The notes beneath the pieces are model-generated. The model searched no databases and was not told the DNA's origin. It saw only the letters and a program-made list of their open reading frames with translations. A DNA stretch of 64,000 nt from Deltaproteobacteria bacterium (GTDB taxonomy: Bacteria; Desulfobacterota; JAENJC01), in the NCBI GenBank assembly GCA_030646755.1, contig JAUSKU010000084.1, forward strand, positions 1 through 64,000, given 5' to 3'. Both the position numbers and the translations under genes were made by a program. Numbering within the stretch: position 1 is the first letter of the stretch; every line of letters starts with the position of its first letter. Shown piece by piece: positions 1 through 7,769 of the stretch.

Positions 1-39
1 AGGTTCAAGAAGTTCAGTTGCAGCAGGATAAAGGGCCAT
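1..39 (-). CDS. start of an unidentified gene running off the window
   Basis: Thirteen codons are visible on the minus strand, reading MALYPAATELLEP, before the window ends. An AAGGAG ribosome binding site lies about ten bases upstream of the ATG at 39, which is why I accept it as a real start. It follows the methyltransferase gene on the same strand after about 90 bases and could belong to the same transcription unit. The product cannot be named from this piece. Confidence 0.45.
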   Translation of the reverse strand, partial: MALYPAATELLEP

Positions 40-132
40 AATGGACACTCTCCTTTATCACTTGCTGGTGTAAATACAAAGGGTCTAAAGTGGGTTAAGT
101 TTTCTCAAAAGTAGACCCACTAAACTGTTACG

Positions 133-921
133 CTACCTAAATTTAGAACTGCTTATTAAATTCGCCAGATCTTTCTCATCTCTGAAAATAAGGCGGGGCC
201 AACCTACGACCTCCGTAATGAATCTTCTTTCAGGATTATCTGACACATTTCCGGTTATAAAAACCCCGTCTTCTTTCAATGCAGAGTGAATCTGGTTGAA
301 CAACTCTATTGCCTTAGCGTCTTCTACATAATCAAGAAAACCAACCATCTCTACAATATCGAATTTAAGATGTTTGTTCTCATTCAGGAACCCTGAAATA
401 GTATTCCGGCAGCCCTTGAATAGGTTCCCTATGCCAAAACCGGATGCTGATTTTTCTGCATCAATTATCGCCTGTTCATTCCTGTCAACGCCAAAGACAT
501 CTATACTCAAGATGTTCTTGTATTTTGCTACTATCTCAAAAACAGCCACATTAGAGCCGCAAGCCAGATTTAGCACCGTTATCTTTTTTTTATTTAAAGA
601 AGAGATGGCTTTATCTACTTCCTTTTTTACCAATTTGAGTCTATTCCTTAAGGCCTTAGCGCTATTAGTCGTCTGCCAGAAATAGGTTGTCAGACCTTCC
701 AACACCCCTTTCTGGAAATTGAGTTCATTATTAAAAGAATAAATAACCTCCAGGGCAGTGTGTGTAGTGACATGCTCATGAACCGTTTTAGCTTTTCTGC
801 TGGAACCTATAAACACTCTCTTCGGCAACCTGTTTAATATAGGCGTCAGAAAGAAGTTAGCCGTGTTTCTTACAAAGCCGTTGACCTCGTAATCCTGCTC
901 TATGGCAGTATCTATAAGCAT
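133..921 (-). CDS. class I SAM-dependent methyltransferase
   Basis: Probable SAM-dependent methyltransferase of about 262 residues; substrate unknown. The central part has the Rossmann pattern: a strand ending NLACGSN (motif I, SAM-binding glycine loop), then VFGVDRNEQAI with the acidic residue expected to hold the ribose, then FDIVEMVGFLDYV in the motif IV position. A longer frame begins with GTG at 933, but ATG at 921 is preceded by GAGGTGAA at good spacing and is preferred. It lies downstream of a Rossmann protein and a PlsC-like acyltransferase on the same strand, so the substrate may be a lipid or lipid-linked compound; that is inference from context only. Confidence 0.7.
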   Translation of the reverse strand: MLIDTAIEQDYEVNGFVRNTANFFLTPILNRLPKRVFIGSSRKAKTVHEHVTTHTALEVIYSFNNELNFQKGVLEGLTTYFWQTTNSAKALRNRLKLVKKEVDKAISSLNKKKITVLNLACGSNVAVFEIVAKYKNILSIDVFGVDRNEQAIIDAEKSASGFGIGNLFKGCRNTISGFLNENKHLKFDIVEMVGFLDYVEDAKAIELFNQIHSALKEDGVFITGNVSDNPERRFITEVVGWPRLIFRDEKDLANLISSSKFR

Positions 922-981
922 TTCACCTCGCACCCGTTAGCTATAAAGTTCATCCTTCGACAGGCCGATGAAAGTCCTTCA

Positions 982-1875
982 TCAAGCAAGTCTCCTCACA
1001 ACGACCTTCATGTCATCCCCTGCATTCCACGCCGCGCAACACGGGATACCGCCCTTGTACACGGACGGAAATGATGGATATGCTTTTGCTTCAACCCCCA
1101 CGATGTGGTAAAACGGGCATCCAATTTCTGAAATCATGGTAAGCTCAGTAACGTGCGGGGGAGGATACACTTCGTTGAGGATAATCAATTCTTGCCAAAA
1201 ATATTTCATATAATTCTTGAGGGCTTCTTTCCTGGACACATTTACTAGAAGGGCTTTTGTCCCTTTTAGACTAACAGGAAAGGTGTCATTATTATGGAGG
1301 TCTAAGCTGTGGATTTCGCGACCATTCAGACGCCTTACAAGACGCTTGCCTACAAAGCCCATGCCGCCCAAAACGATAATAGGCGCATCATGAGGATAAC
1401 AATTTATCTTAAGAACATCGTCCACGGCCTTTGCGACCGCTTCGATGGTTACGCTTATTTCGTGCGTATCGGTGACAATGCGCTTTGCATAAAGCACACC
1501 GGGCAGGATGCCCGCAAATGTTGTCTGCGATGCGCCGACAAGTTGCCGAATACGCTCTGTCTCGGCTACAAGGTTTTTCAGTCGTTCACTGCTGTCTGCG
1601 CTTAGAAATTCATGTTCAAGATTTGTTATGCAAGTCATGAGTCCAACTTTTCCATTCTGAACGAATAACCCTGTTATCCATGGATTCCATTTTGAGAAGT
1701 GAAGAGTCCGTCCAAATCCATACGCCTTCGTAAACTCCTCTGTCGCCGGATATGCTACAAAGACAGTGTTCATAAACCTGAATCTCCGATTGAAATAACC
1801 GATAAGCCTAAGGACAGCATCCTTTCCGACATAACGGTTAACAAGAACTACGCCGAGCTTATAAAATGTTCGCAT
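982..1875 (-). CDS. Rossmann-fold protein of unknown function
   Basis: A 297-residue protein I cannot place in a named family. Near residue 168 it has a hydrophobic strand followed by LGGMGFVGKRLVRRL, a GxGxxG-like dinucleotide-binding turn, and the following strand ends HSLDLHNND, compatible with NAD(P) binding. The N-terminal half has no motif I recognise. A CC pair (PCCAAWNAGDD) lies near the C-terminus. It sits between a PlsC-like acyltransferase and a methyltransferase, all on the minus strand. A reductase or dehydrogenase acting on an acyl compound is a reasonable guess, nothing more. Confidence 0.55.
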   Translation of the reverse strand: MRTFYKLGVVLVNRYVGKDAVLRLIGYFNRRFRFMNTVFVAYPATEEFTKAYGFGRTLHFSKWNPWITGLFVQNGKVGLMTCITNLEHEFLSADSSERLKNLVAETERIRQLVGASQTTFAGILPGVLYAKRIVTDTHEISVTIEAVAKAVDDVLKINCYPHDAPIIVLGGMGFVGKRLVRRLNGREIHSLDLHNNDTFPVSLKGTKALLVNVSRKEALKNYMKYFWQELIILNEVYPPPHVTELTMISEIGCPFYHIVGVEAKAYPSFPSVYKGGIPCCAAWNAGDDMKVVVRRLA

Positions 1876-1924
1876 TACCTACCATGACTCTCTCCCGCAA
1901 AATGAGAGGGAATAGTGTTTCCCT

Positions 1925-2659
1925 TTAACAAAGCAATCTCTCAATCTCCACCATCACCCTACCCACCGCTGCTTTGCGGTCATTTTTATGGACAGAGAAT
2001 ATAGGCTTTCCGATCTTCACCCTTATTTTGTTACGCCGGAAGATACATCTCCATGATGGGATGCCGTGGGTGCCAATCAGCGCCAGAGGGACAACCGGCG
2101 CACCAGTTGTTTTATGGAGATAAACTACGCCCCATTTCCCTGACTGTATCCTGCCGTCTTTCGTGATCTTACCTTCCGGGAATATAGAGACCTTTGCGCC
2201 GCCTCTTATGGCGCGCACTGCCTCCGCTAAGTTGTTGGACGGGTTGCCAAGCCCCCTGATTACAGGGATGGAGCCGTTTATCCTTACGTAAGTCGTTGTT
2301 ATATGCGATACAAGGAAGATATAAGGGTTCGTCCTGAACCCGAAAAACTCCTTTGACACTAAAAAACGCACAGGGAAAAAGTCTTTCGGGAAAAGGCTGC
2401 CTCTCGGCATAGCAGCGGCCAGTACCGGCCCGTCCAAGATGCTGGCATGGTTGGATGCGAATATGACACCCGTCTCCTCAAGCCCCTTCAAGTTCTCCTG
2501 CCCTTCAACCTCGTAGCTGTAAAGCAGTCTCAAAAGAAGATATGTGGGCCAGTAGGTAAACTGCTGGAATAACCTTGCAATGCGGACAGTCCTTGTGTGG
2601 ACTTCTTCCACTATAATGTCCGATTCAATGGCTATTGTTTGGCCGTCTATTTCTTGCAT
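1925..2659 (-). CDS. PlsC-like 1-acyl-glycerol-3-phosphate acyltransferase family protein
   Basis: Acyltransferase of the PlsC/LPLAT family, 244 residues, expected to transfer an acyl chain to a lysophospholipid or similar acceptor at the inner membrane. The catalytic HX4D motif is seen as NHASILD, and the acceptor-binding FPEG motif as FPEGKITKDG. The hydrophobic stretch around FTYWPTYLLLRLLYSY may anchor it. The start at 2659 lacks a strong ribosome binding site. It is first in the row of three lipid-type genes at 133-2659. The family is broad, so acting on true phosphatidic acid precursors is not certain. Confidence 0.8.
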   Translation of the reverse strand: MQEIDGQTIAIESDIIVEEVHTRTVRIARLFQQFTYWPTYLLLRLLYSYEVEGQENLKGLEETGVIFASNHASILDGPVLAAAMPRGSLFPKDFFPVRFLVSKEFFGFRTNPYIFLVSHITTTYVRINGSIPVIRGLGNPSNNLAEAVRAIRGGAKVSIFPEGKITKDGRIQSGKWGVVYLHKTTGAPVVPLALIGTHGIPSWRCIFRRNKIRVKIGKPIFSVHKNDRKAAVGRVMVEIERLLC

Positions 2660-2693
2660 AATTGTTGACCGATCTTTGGCGACTTATAGAAAT

Positions 2694-2713
2694 GGTGGGC
2701 ACAGCCCCCCTAC
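2694..2713. repeat. dispersed GGTGGGCACAGCCC-type repeat
   Basis: A 20-base sequence also found, with small changes, at 50616-50634 and (reverse orientation) at 53573-53595. It lies in the gap between plsC and the XRE gene. All three copies are intergenic or at a gene end, which suggests a small dispersed repeat family. Confidence 0.5.
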
Positions 2714-2789
2714 GGGACTGGCTTACATGCGATTTTCCTTTTAATCGAAAGAACTGCCTTTATCTCTTCTACATAATTACCGGAATAAT

Positions 2790-2804
2790 TTACCATTATG
2801 GTAA
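2790..2804. promoter_or_regulatory. inverted repeat upstream of XRE regulator, candidate operator
   Basis: Perfect palindrome TTACCAT-T-ATGGTAA about 95 bases before the chosen start of the XRE gene. A related inverted repeat with the same half-site (TACCAT/ATGGTA) overlaps the probable promoter of the AAA+ operon at 6552-6570, though with a five-base centre rather than one. Inference: one regulator could bind both. Confidence 0.45.
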
Positions 2805-2860
2805 GTACATGTCAACCATATTCTTAGAGGCTTTATCAGCCTACTTACCGTATCGGTTAT

Positions 2861-2888
2861 TTGATTTTGGGCAGGTGTCAAATATAGT
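2861..2888 (+). promoter_or_regulatory. possible sigma70-type promoter of the XRE gene
   Basis: TTGATT, a 16-base spacer, then TATAGT. Transcription would begin a few bases before the ATG at 2899, so the message would be nearly leaderless, which fits the absence of a ribosome binding site there. Confidence 0.35.
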
Positions 2889-2898
2889 CATTGGCATA

Positions 2899-3276
2899 AT
2901 GACAACCAAAAGGAACGTTACAGATGTAGACAGGCTCGTTGCCGGGAACATTAAGAGATTGAGAAAGTTGCAGGGGATAGACCGCAGAGCATTGGAGGAA
3001 AAGGCCGGAATAGCTTACGGGATACTCGACCAGATAGAGACATTCCATAAACCCGCCGGGAAATCAATACAGATAAGGATTGTCGAGGCCCTTAATTGTT
3101 CATTGGCCGACCTGTACAAAGAAGGCGGCGCGAAAAAGGCCAGGGAATCCGGTTCACCGTACTTTACTAACAAACAGAAAAAACTTCTGGATGCGGCTGA
3201 GAATCTTACGGACGATGAGTTTGAGGACGTTCTGAAATATATGGGGTGGGTGCGGGCAAGGAGGGGGAAGGATTAG
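2899..3276 (+). CDS. XRE-family helix-turn-helix regulator
   Basis: DNA-binding regulator of about 125 residues. An N-terminal helix-turn-helix runs roughly from residue 10 to 65 (VAGNIKRLRKLQGIDRRALE, then EKAGIAYGILDQIE), the usual XRE layout. The acidic C-terminal part ends DEFEDVLKYMGWVRARRGKD. The frame is open further upstream, but the earlier codons encode nothing domain-like, so I take the ATG at 2899; the start is uncertain. The stop codon overlaps that of the radical SAM gene coming from the other strand, so this gene is packed tail to tail with the AAA+ operon. It is the obvious candidate regulator of that operon. Confidence 0.75.
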   Translation: MTTKRNVTDVDRLVAGNIKRLRKLQGIDRRALEEKAGIAYGILDQIETFHKPAGKSIQIRIVEALNCSLADLYKEGGAKKARESGSPYFTNKQKKLLDAAENLTDDEFEDVLKYMGWVRARRGKD

Positions 3277-3845
3277 TGCAAAATATCTATTCTGCTGAAA
3301 CCTGTCTCCTTTATCATGCCGTCACTTCCTATAATAACCTCAACCTTCCCAGGCATATGAAAATCAGCGAGGTCATAGTGGTCAGTCAGGAAATGGAACC
3401 TCTGATTAGTTGAGCCCCTTGCCAGAAGGGATTTCTCTTTTCTCTCATCTTCATAAGACCCGTCTATGAGGACATCTATATATGGTAGGCAGATCGATAG
3501 CGCAGTGGTTTCCAAGATATCTTCGTAGGGAAATCCCGTATACACAACTGTGTTAAGGTTATATCTCTCCCTAGCTGCCTTTAGCAGGTCCATGAGACCG
3601 TCATGCTGAAGAAATGGCTCTCCTCCGCTCACAGTAATCCCCTCTAAACCGGTTGAATAGAACCTGCTGAATATATCCTCGACACTGAATGACTCACGGG
3701 GCCCTATGGGATGGGTGTCCGGATTAAAGCAACCACGGCACCCCTTGGTACACCCCTGGAAGAATATCACCATCCTCGACCCAGGGCCGTTTACAGTGGA
3801 TGCTGGCAGGACGGCATGTATGTTTAAAGGTGATTTGCCGATCAC
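3273..3845 (-). CDS. radical SAM activase-like protein (NrdG/PflA-like)
   Basis: A 190-residue 4Fe-4S protein resembling activating enzymes of anaerobic ribonucleotide reductase or pyruvate formate-lyase. The radical SAM cysteine cluster is CTKGCRGC (CX3CX2C) near residue 32, and the SAM-binding GGE motif is seen as TVSGGEPFLQ. It makes a glycyl or other radical on a partner in its relatives, but no glycyl radical enzyme is encoded nearby. Instead it is the last gene after the AAA+/M41, DUF1257 and DUF2997 genes, so the partner is probably within that set. The six-base gap to DUF2997 supports one transcript. Confidence 0.85.
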   Translation of the reverse strand: MIGKSPLNIHAVLPASTVNGPGSRMVIFFQGCTKGCRGCFNPDTHPIGPRESFSVEDIFSRFYSTGLEGITVSGGEPFLQHDGLMDLLKAARERYNLNTVVYTGFPYEDILETTALSICLPYIDVLIDGSYEDERKEKSLLARGSTNQRFHFLTDHYDLADFHMPGKVEVIIGSDGMIKETGFSRIDILH

Positions 3846-3851
3846 TGCATG

Positions 3852-4034
3852 TCACCCTTCTGTCTCTATCTTTATTCTCGATACTGTATCAAATTCGTCT
3901 TTTCCAGAAAAGGACTCAACCTTACCAATGACCTTTGATAGGTGCTGCGCAACTTCCTTACAGTCATTGAATACGGTTGAATCTATCTCAACCTTCCCAT
4001 CAGGGGTTATCCTTACTCTAATCTCGCGATCCAT
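3852..4034 (-). CDS. DUF2997 family small protein
   Basis: About 60 residues, beginning MDREIRVRITPDGKVE, which matches the DUF2997 pattern of a short strand followed by PDG and a helix. A frame from 4061 adds nine residues and would overlap the DUF1257 stop, but ATG at 4034 has AGGAG eight bases upstream and is preferred. Function unknown. DUF2997 and DUF1257 genes are commonly neighbours in cyanobacteria and other bacteria, and here they are adjacent again, between the AAA+ and radical SAM genes. Confidence 0.75.
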   Translation of the reverse strand: MDREIRVRITPDGKVEIDSTVFNDCKEVAQHLSKVIGKVESFSGKDEFDTVSRIKIETEG

Positions 4035-4057
4035 CAACAAGTCTCCTGTTTTGCAAA

Positions 4058-4399
4058 TCACCCTTTCAGGATCAGCCTTATCTCACCGGCAGTCTCTGTC
4101 TCTTTGGCAATCTCAAAGTCAAGGGGAAGGTTGTCCTTGATAGATGCGTATGCATACATCTGTTTCAGCCTGTTTGAAAAGCCCTGAACAACACGATTGT
4201 CTCCAGCCAGTTCGAAGCTGTTCCCGGCCTTCTCCTTAATTACGTTTATCACGTCACCACCACGATCGATCTCTATCGTATCCTTCCTTTCATTTGACAG
4301 AAAGGTGGTGATCTCCCCCCTCTCCTTCATCTCCTCAAGGGCGCAGATGATATATTTTTTATTCGACATCTCGGTCTTTATGACTGTATAAAATGACAT
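4058..4399 (-). CDS. DUF1257 (Ycf35-like) protein
   Basis: A 113-residue protein with the DUF1257/Ycf35 pattern: an opening MSFYTVIKTEM, a central FELAGDNR segment, then FSNRLKQMYAYASIK and a closing GEIRLILKG. Ycf35 is a conserved plastid and cyanobacterial protein of unknown biochemical role. The gene lies eight bases after the AAA+/M41 gene and overlaps the frame of DUF2997, so the four genes are probably one operon. No catalytic residues can be pointed to. Confidence 0.8.
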   Translation of the reverse strand: MSFYTVIKTEMSNKKYIICALEEMKERGEITTFLSNERKDTIEIDRGGDVINVIKEKAGNSFELAGDNRVVQGFSNRLKQMYAYASIKDNLPLDFEIAKETETAGEIRLILKG

Positions 4400-4407
4400 G
4401 CCATCCC

Positions 4408-6540
4408 TCAGTTTAATGGATTCTCGTTAAAAAAACTGGCCAGGGTGTCGCCGTTCATCAATATATCCTTGGACAGCCTGTCAACCAGGCGCACCAGAAC
4501 ATCCCTGTTTTTCGAGATAATAGTTGCAGTTGCTTCCTTTGAGTTATCAAGTATCTTCTGGATATCGTCAAGGATATCGCTTCCAGAGGTAAGGGCATAG
4601 TCCTGAAGCACCATCAGGCTCTTGTTCTTCATGATCTCGCCAAACCCGTATTCAACAACCATCTTTCTCGCTATTGCAGTGGCCTGCATCAGGTCTTGGG
4701 AGGCACCCAACGTCTTGGAGTCGCTCCCGTTCAACTCATCCTCTGTTACCATTCCACCCAGTATGACCCCTATCTCCTTTTCGAGGTCCTTCTTGGTAAA
4801 GGTGGTCCTTATGGTCTCATCGAATGGAACAAATGAACTGTAGTTTTTATAGTTGTCAACACTGATAAAGGTCGGAGTCCTGGCAAAATGGTGCCACATC
4901 ATAATGGAGTGACCGGCCTCGTGCAGGGCTATGTTCCTCTTTTCCCCATCAGTAAGCATCTCCGCCCTCTGAACGAAGAGGGAGCGGGAGGCAGGCCTGG
5001 CCCTCTGGTGGCTCCATCTCCTCAGCTCCTCGATCTCCTCCTTCTTCAACACAGAAAGAGGGGTAATGGTCCGAATAGCGGTCAGGAGGGCCTCCTGTGT
5101 CAAATCCAGGGAAAGGAGACCGTCTATCAGGTCCTCCATCTCCTTTGAACTCTGCCCCCCATGTATCTTATTGAAGGTGGCCACAATGGCATCTTTTACA
5201 GCCTGCTCAATCTCGGCTCCTGTAAAGCCCTGGCTGTTCTGCGCCAGTTCCCTCATCTTCAGCCTGTTTATGTTCCCTATCCTCTTTTCAAGGTGGATCC
5301 TGAATATCTCCTCCCTCTCCTCGATACTCGGAAGGTCAACAAAGAACACCTCATCGTACCTTCCCTTCCTCCATAACTCAGGCGGGAGGTTCTTTGGTTC
5401 GTTGGCAGTAGAGATGACGAAGACCGGATCTTCCTTCTCCTGAAGCCAGGTGATAAAGGTCCCGAAGACCCTCATCTGGGTCCCTGAATCTCCCTGATAA
5501 CCGCCTATCCCTCCGAAGGCCTTGTCGATCTCATCTATCCAGAGAATGCATGGGCTCACCGCCTCTGCAAGCTGGATGCACCTTCTTATGTTCTTTTCCG
5601 ATTCCCCGACAGTTGATCCGAAGAGCCGCCCCACATCCATCCTCAGAAGCGGAAGGTTCCATATCCCCGCCAACGCCTTGCAGCAAAGGGATTTCCCTGA
5701 TCCTGGAACTCCGATTAAAAGGAGACCTTTGGGGATGTCCAGCCCGAGGGTCTCAATCTTATCCCGGCTCAGACGGAATACATGCTCCCTCTCCACAAAC
5801 CACTTCTTAATCTCTGTCAGCCCACCTATATGTTCGATGGCCTCCTTATGAGGGTAATAGTCCAGTATCTTCTGCTTCTTGATTATCTGCTGCTTTTCGT
5901 CCTGGATAGAGGCAATGCACTCTTCGTTAAGGATGCCGTTGTTCAGGCTAATGGCCTTCCTCATGACGCGCTTTATGTTGTCCATGGAGAGCCCCTGAAG
6001 GGACTTATACAAGATAGACCTTGTGGAGGCATGCCATTTCTCAGGGATCATGTGGCCGTAGGTGTTAGATACCATCTCTGCTATCTCATCATAGTCAGGG
6101 AGGGAAAGCTCCAACACGATTATGTCCTCTTCAAGTTCAGGGGGGATTTCACTCAGTGTAGGGGAGAGGATGCAGATCGTATTAACAGTGCGCTGTTCAT
6201 CAATTATTGAGGGGAGATCCCTGAATTTCCTCAAAAACTCATGAGATGTAAAATATCCGGCTATGTCTTTCAGTAAAAAAAGGTTGTTGGCGTCCCCTTT
6301 AGAAATCTTCTCCTCTATGGTGGAAAGGACCTTCTCTCGTCCCAACTGTTCCCTTTTCTTTTTCTCCCCGCCGTAAAGCCCTCTGGATACAGACCAAGAC
6401 CAGAAGGTCGATTTCTCGGATTCACAGAGGCTCTCAACAATCCTCTCGACCCTTCGCTCCTCAAAGGAGACAAGCCACAAAATAGGGTATCTTGCCTCTA
6501 TATGTACCTTTATCTCTTTTTCAAAATCTTTCGTTTTCAT
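4408..6540 (-). CDS. Ycf46-like AAA+ ATPase fused to FtsH-type M41 peptidase domain
   Basis: A 710-residue protein in three parts. Residues 1-235 resemble the N-terminal part of Ycf46-type ATPases (ARYPILWLVSFEERRVERIV). Residues 240-460 are an AAA+ module with Walker A GVPGSGKS (277-284), Walker B ILWIDEID (332-339) and the Ycf46-like GYQGDSGTQMRVFGTFITWL sensor region. Residues 525-700 look like the FtsH peptidase: zinc motif HEAGH (540-544) and a GASQDLMQATAIARKMV helix whose Asp616 would be the third ligand. Unlike FtsH there is no transmembrane segment, so it should be soluble and cytoplasmic. Likely role: ATP-driven unfolding and proteolysis of a specific client, with DUF1257, DUF2997 and the radical SAM protein as partners. 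Confidence 0.88.
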   Translation of the reverse strand: MKTKDFEKEIKVHIEARYPILWLVSFEERRVERIVESLCESEKSTFWSWSVSRGLYGGEKKKREQLGREKVLSTIEEKISKGDANNLFLLKDIAGYFTSHEFLRKFRDLPSIIDEQRTVNTICILSPTLSEIPPELEEDIIVLELSLPDYDEIAEMVSNTYGHMIPEKWHASTRSILYKSLQGLSMDNIKRVMRKAISLNNGILNEECIASIQDEKQQIIKKQKILDYYPHKEAIEHIGGLTEIKKWFVEREHVFRLSRDKIETLGLDIPKGLLLIGVPGSGKSLCCKALAGIWNLPLLRMDVGRLFGSTVGESEKNIRRCIQLAEAVSPCILWIDEIDKAFGGIGGYQGDSGTQMRVFGTFITWLQEKEDPVFVISTANEPKNLPPELWRKGRYDEVFFVDLPSIEEREEIFRIHLEKRIGNINRLKMRELAQNSQGFTGAEIEQAVKDAIVATFNKIHGGQSSKEMEDLIDGLLSLDLTQEALLTAIRTITPLSVLKKEEIEELRRWSHQRARPASRSLFVQRAEMLTDGEKRNIALHEAGHSIMMWHHFARTPTFISVDNYKNYSSFVPFDETIRTTFTKKDLEKEIGVILGGMVTEDELNGSDSKTLGASQDLMQATAIARKMVVEYGFGEIMKNKSLMVLQDYALTSGSDILDDIQKILDNSKEATATIISKNRDVLVRLVDRLSKDILMNGDTLASFFNENPLN

Positions 6541-6548
6541 AGGTTTTA

Positions 6549-6570
6549 ATTATACCATACAGGATGGTAT
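6549..6570 (-). promoter_or_regulatory. promoter -10 and overlapping inverted repeat of the AAA+ operon
   Basis: On the minus strand a TATAAT hexamer occupies 6554-6549, just before the ATG at 6540. It overlaps the perfect inverted repeat ATACCAT-CCTGT-ATGGTAT (6552-6570). No good -35 at normal spacing is seen, so an activator may be needed, or binding at the repeat may repress. The half-site matches that of the palindrome at 2790-2804. Confidence 0.5.
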
Positions 6571-6616
6571 CTTAATATCAAAAAAAAGGCTTTCTGGAGG
6601 GACTCCCTAAAAGGCC

Positions 6617-6976
6617 TCAGACCGGTATATTGACGTAGAAAACAAACAGCCAGATGGTGATAAGAGTCCCACCCATCCAGCTGACGTATTTCAATAAACG
6701 CTTATGCCTCCTGATTATCCAGAGTTTGACCAGAAAGACCGCCAGGCCGGTGAGGGGCAAAAGTAATGCTGCCATATTAATCATACTGCTTGAAATTGCT
6801 ATAAGGGTTAATACGATGAAGAGGATTATTGTCAGGTATCCATTTGCGCGATGGATCATCCCTTCAATTGATGCGCTCGTGCTTCTCACCAGTTGCAGAC
6901 CGCTTATGAAGCTGGTTGCTGCAAGGACGATCCCGATACTCGCAACCGTTATGGAAAGATTTGTAAATATAAACAT
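6617..6976 (-). CDS. small integral membrane protein
   Basis: About 119 residues with four hydrophobic segments (around SITVASIGIVLAATSFISGL, LTIILFIVLTLIAIS, MAALLLPLTGLAVFLVKLW and TLITIWLFVFYVNIPV). No family recognised. The ATG at 6976 sits directly on the stop codon of the preceding beta-helix gene, in the arrangement TAAGATG, so translation is probably coupled. An AGGG sequence in the end of the upstream gene can serve as ribosome binding site. Confidence 0.6.
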   Translation of the reverse strand: MFIFTNLSITVASIGIVLAATSFISGLQLVRSTSASIEGMIHRANGYLTIILFIVLTLIAISSSMINMAALLLPLTGLAVFLVKLWIIRRHKRLLKYVSWMGGTLITIWLFVFYVNIPV

Positions 6977-6977
6977 C

Positions 6978-7769
6978 TTAAACCCTGTAGATAGTCTGCA
7001 ATACCCGCCTTTGGACAAGATAGGAGATGATCCCTATATACGCCAAAATCAGAGGCATTATAACGTAGATATTCGACCATGTGGAATTGTTGATTAATGT
7101 GTTGTTGCCGCCCCCACTAATAACGATTCCAAACCTGTTCCTCCATATCCTGTTGTCCTTCAAAGTGTTGTTACTCGAATCCCAAAGTATAATCCCGTTC
7201 CAGGTGTTATGGTTAACATTGTTGTCCGTCAGATTATTATAGCTGGAAGAACTGAGGAATATCCCATTGTCGTTATTTGAACTCGCGCTATTTTTTACCA
7301 GACTGTTCCTGTGGGATGACTCAAGGTATATCCCGTATTTCTTGTTTGCATCGGCTGAGTTGCCTGTCAGCATATTGTTGCTGGAACCATAGAGAATGAT
7401 CCCTCTGCCATTTTTTACTGTCTTGTTATCAGTGATCGTCGCATTATTGGAATTATAAAGGTATATGCCGGAAAGAAGAGAACCAGTGGCCGTAAAACCT
7501 GTGATCGCTACATTATTAACATTGCTTACCTTAAACACAGGTTCACTGGGAACGGCTGCCCTGACAGTGGTAAACTCCGGCCCCTTGCGTGATATTATTG
7601 AAACGGGCTTTGTGACCGAAACGTTTTCCTTGTAATTCCCTTCGCTTACAATGATTGTATCATCCAGGGAGGCGTTAGTTACCGCCTCCTGGATAGTCTT
7701 ATAGTTTTCAGGAACAATGATTGTGGAATAAATAAGTAATAATGCTGTTAATGACAGCATGAGTCGCAC
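6978..7769 (-). CDS. NosD-like right-handed beta-helix protein with C-terminal membrane segment
   Basis: A 263-residue secreted or periplasmic protein. It opens with a hydrophobic signal (MLSLTALLLIYSTIIV), then PENYKTIQEAVTNASLDDTI, the usual entry to NosD-type beta-helices. Residues 85-235 are parallel beta-helix coils with repeating SNNxL/ITDN units of about 23 residues. A single hydrophobic helix near residue 240 (IYVIMPLILAYIGIISYLV) should tether the C-terminus. NosD proteins help periplasmic copper enzyme assembly, but no nos genes are here, so that role is not implied. The start overlaps the end of the hemerythrin gene by about 20 bases; GTG at 7769 or ATG at 7760 are both possible. 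Confidence 0.75.
   Translation of the reverse strand: MRLMLSLTALLLIYSTIIVPENYKTIQEAVTNASLDDTIIVSEGNYKENVSVTKPVSIISRKGPEFTTVRAAVPSEPVFKVSNVNNVAITGFTATGSLLSGIYLYNSNNATITDNKTVKNGRGIILYGSSNNMLTGNSADANKKYGIYLESSHRNSLVKNSASSNNDNGIFLSSSSYNNLTDNNVNHNTWNGIILWDSSNNTLKDNRIWRNRFGIVISGGGNNTLINNSTWSNIYVIMPLILAYIGIISYLVQRRVLQTIYRV

Noticed and set aside
6978..7769. NosD as part of nitrous oxide reduction
   Set aside because: No nosZ, nosF, nosY or nosL in the window; beta-helix proteins of this kind are widespread.
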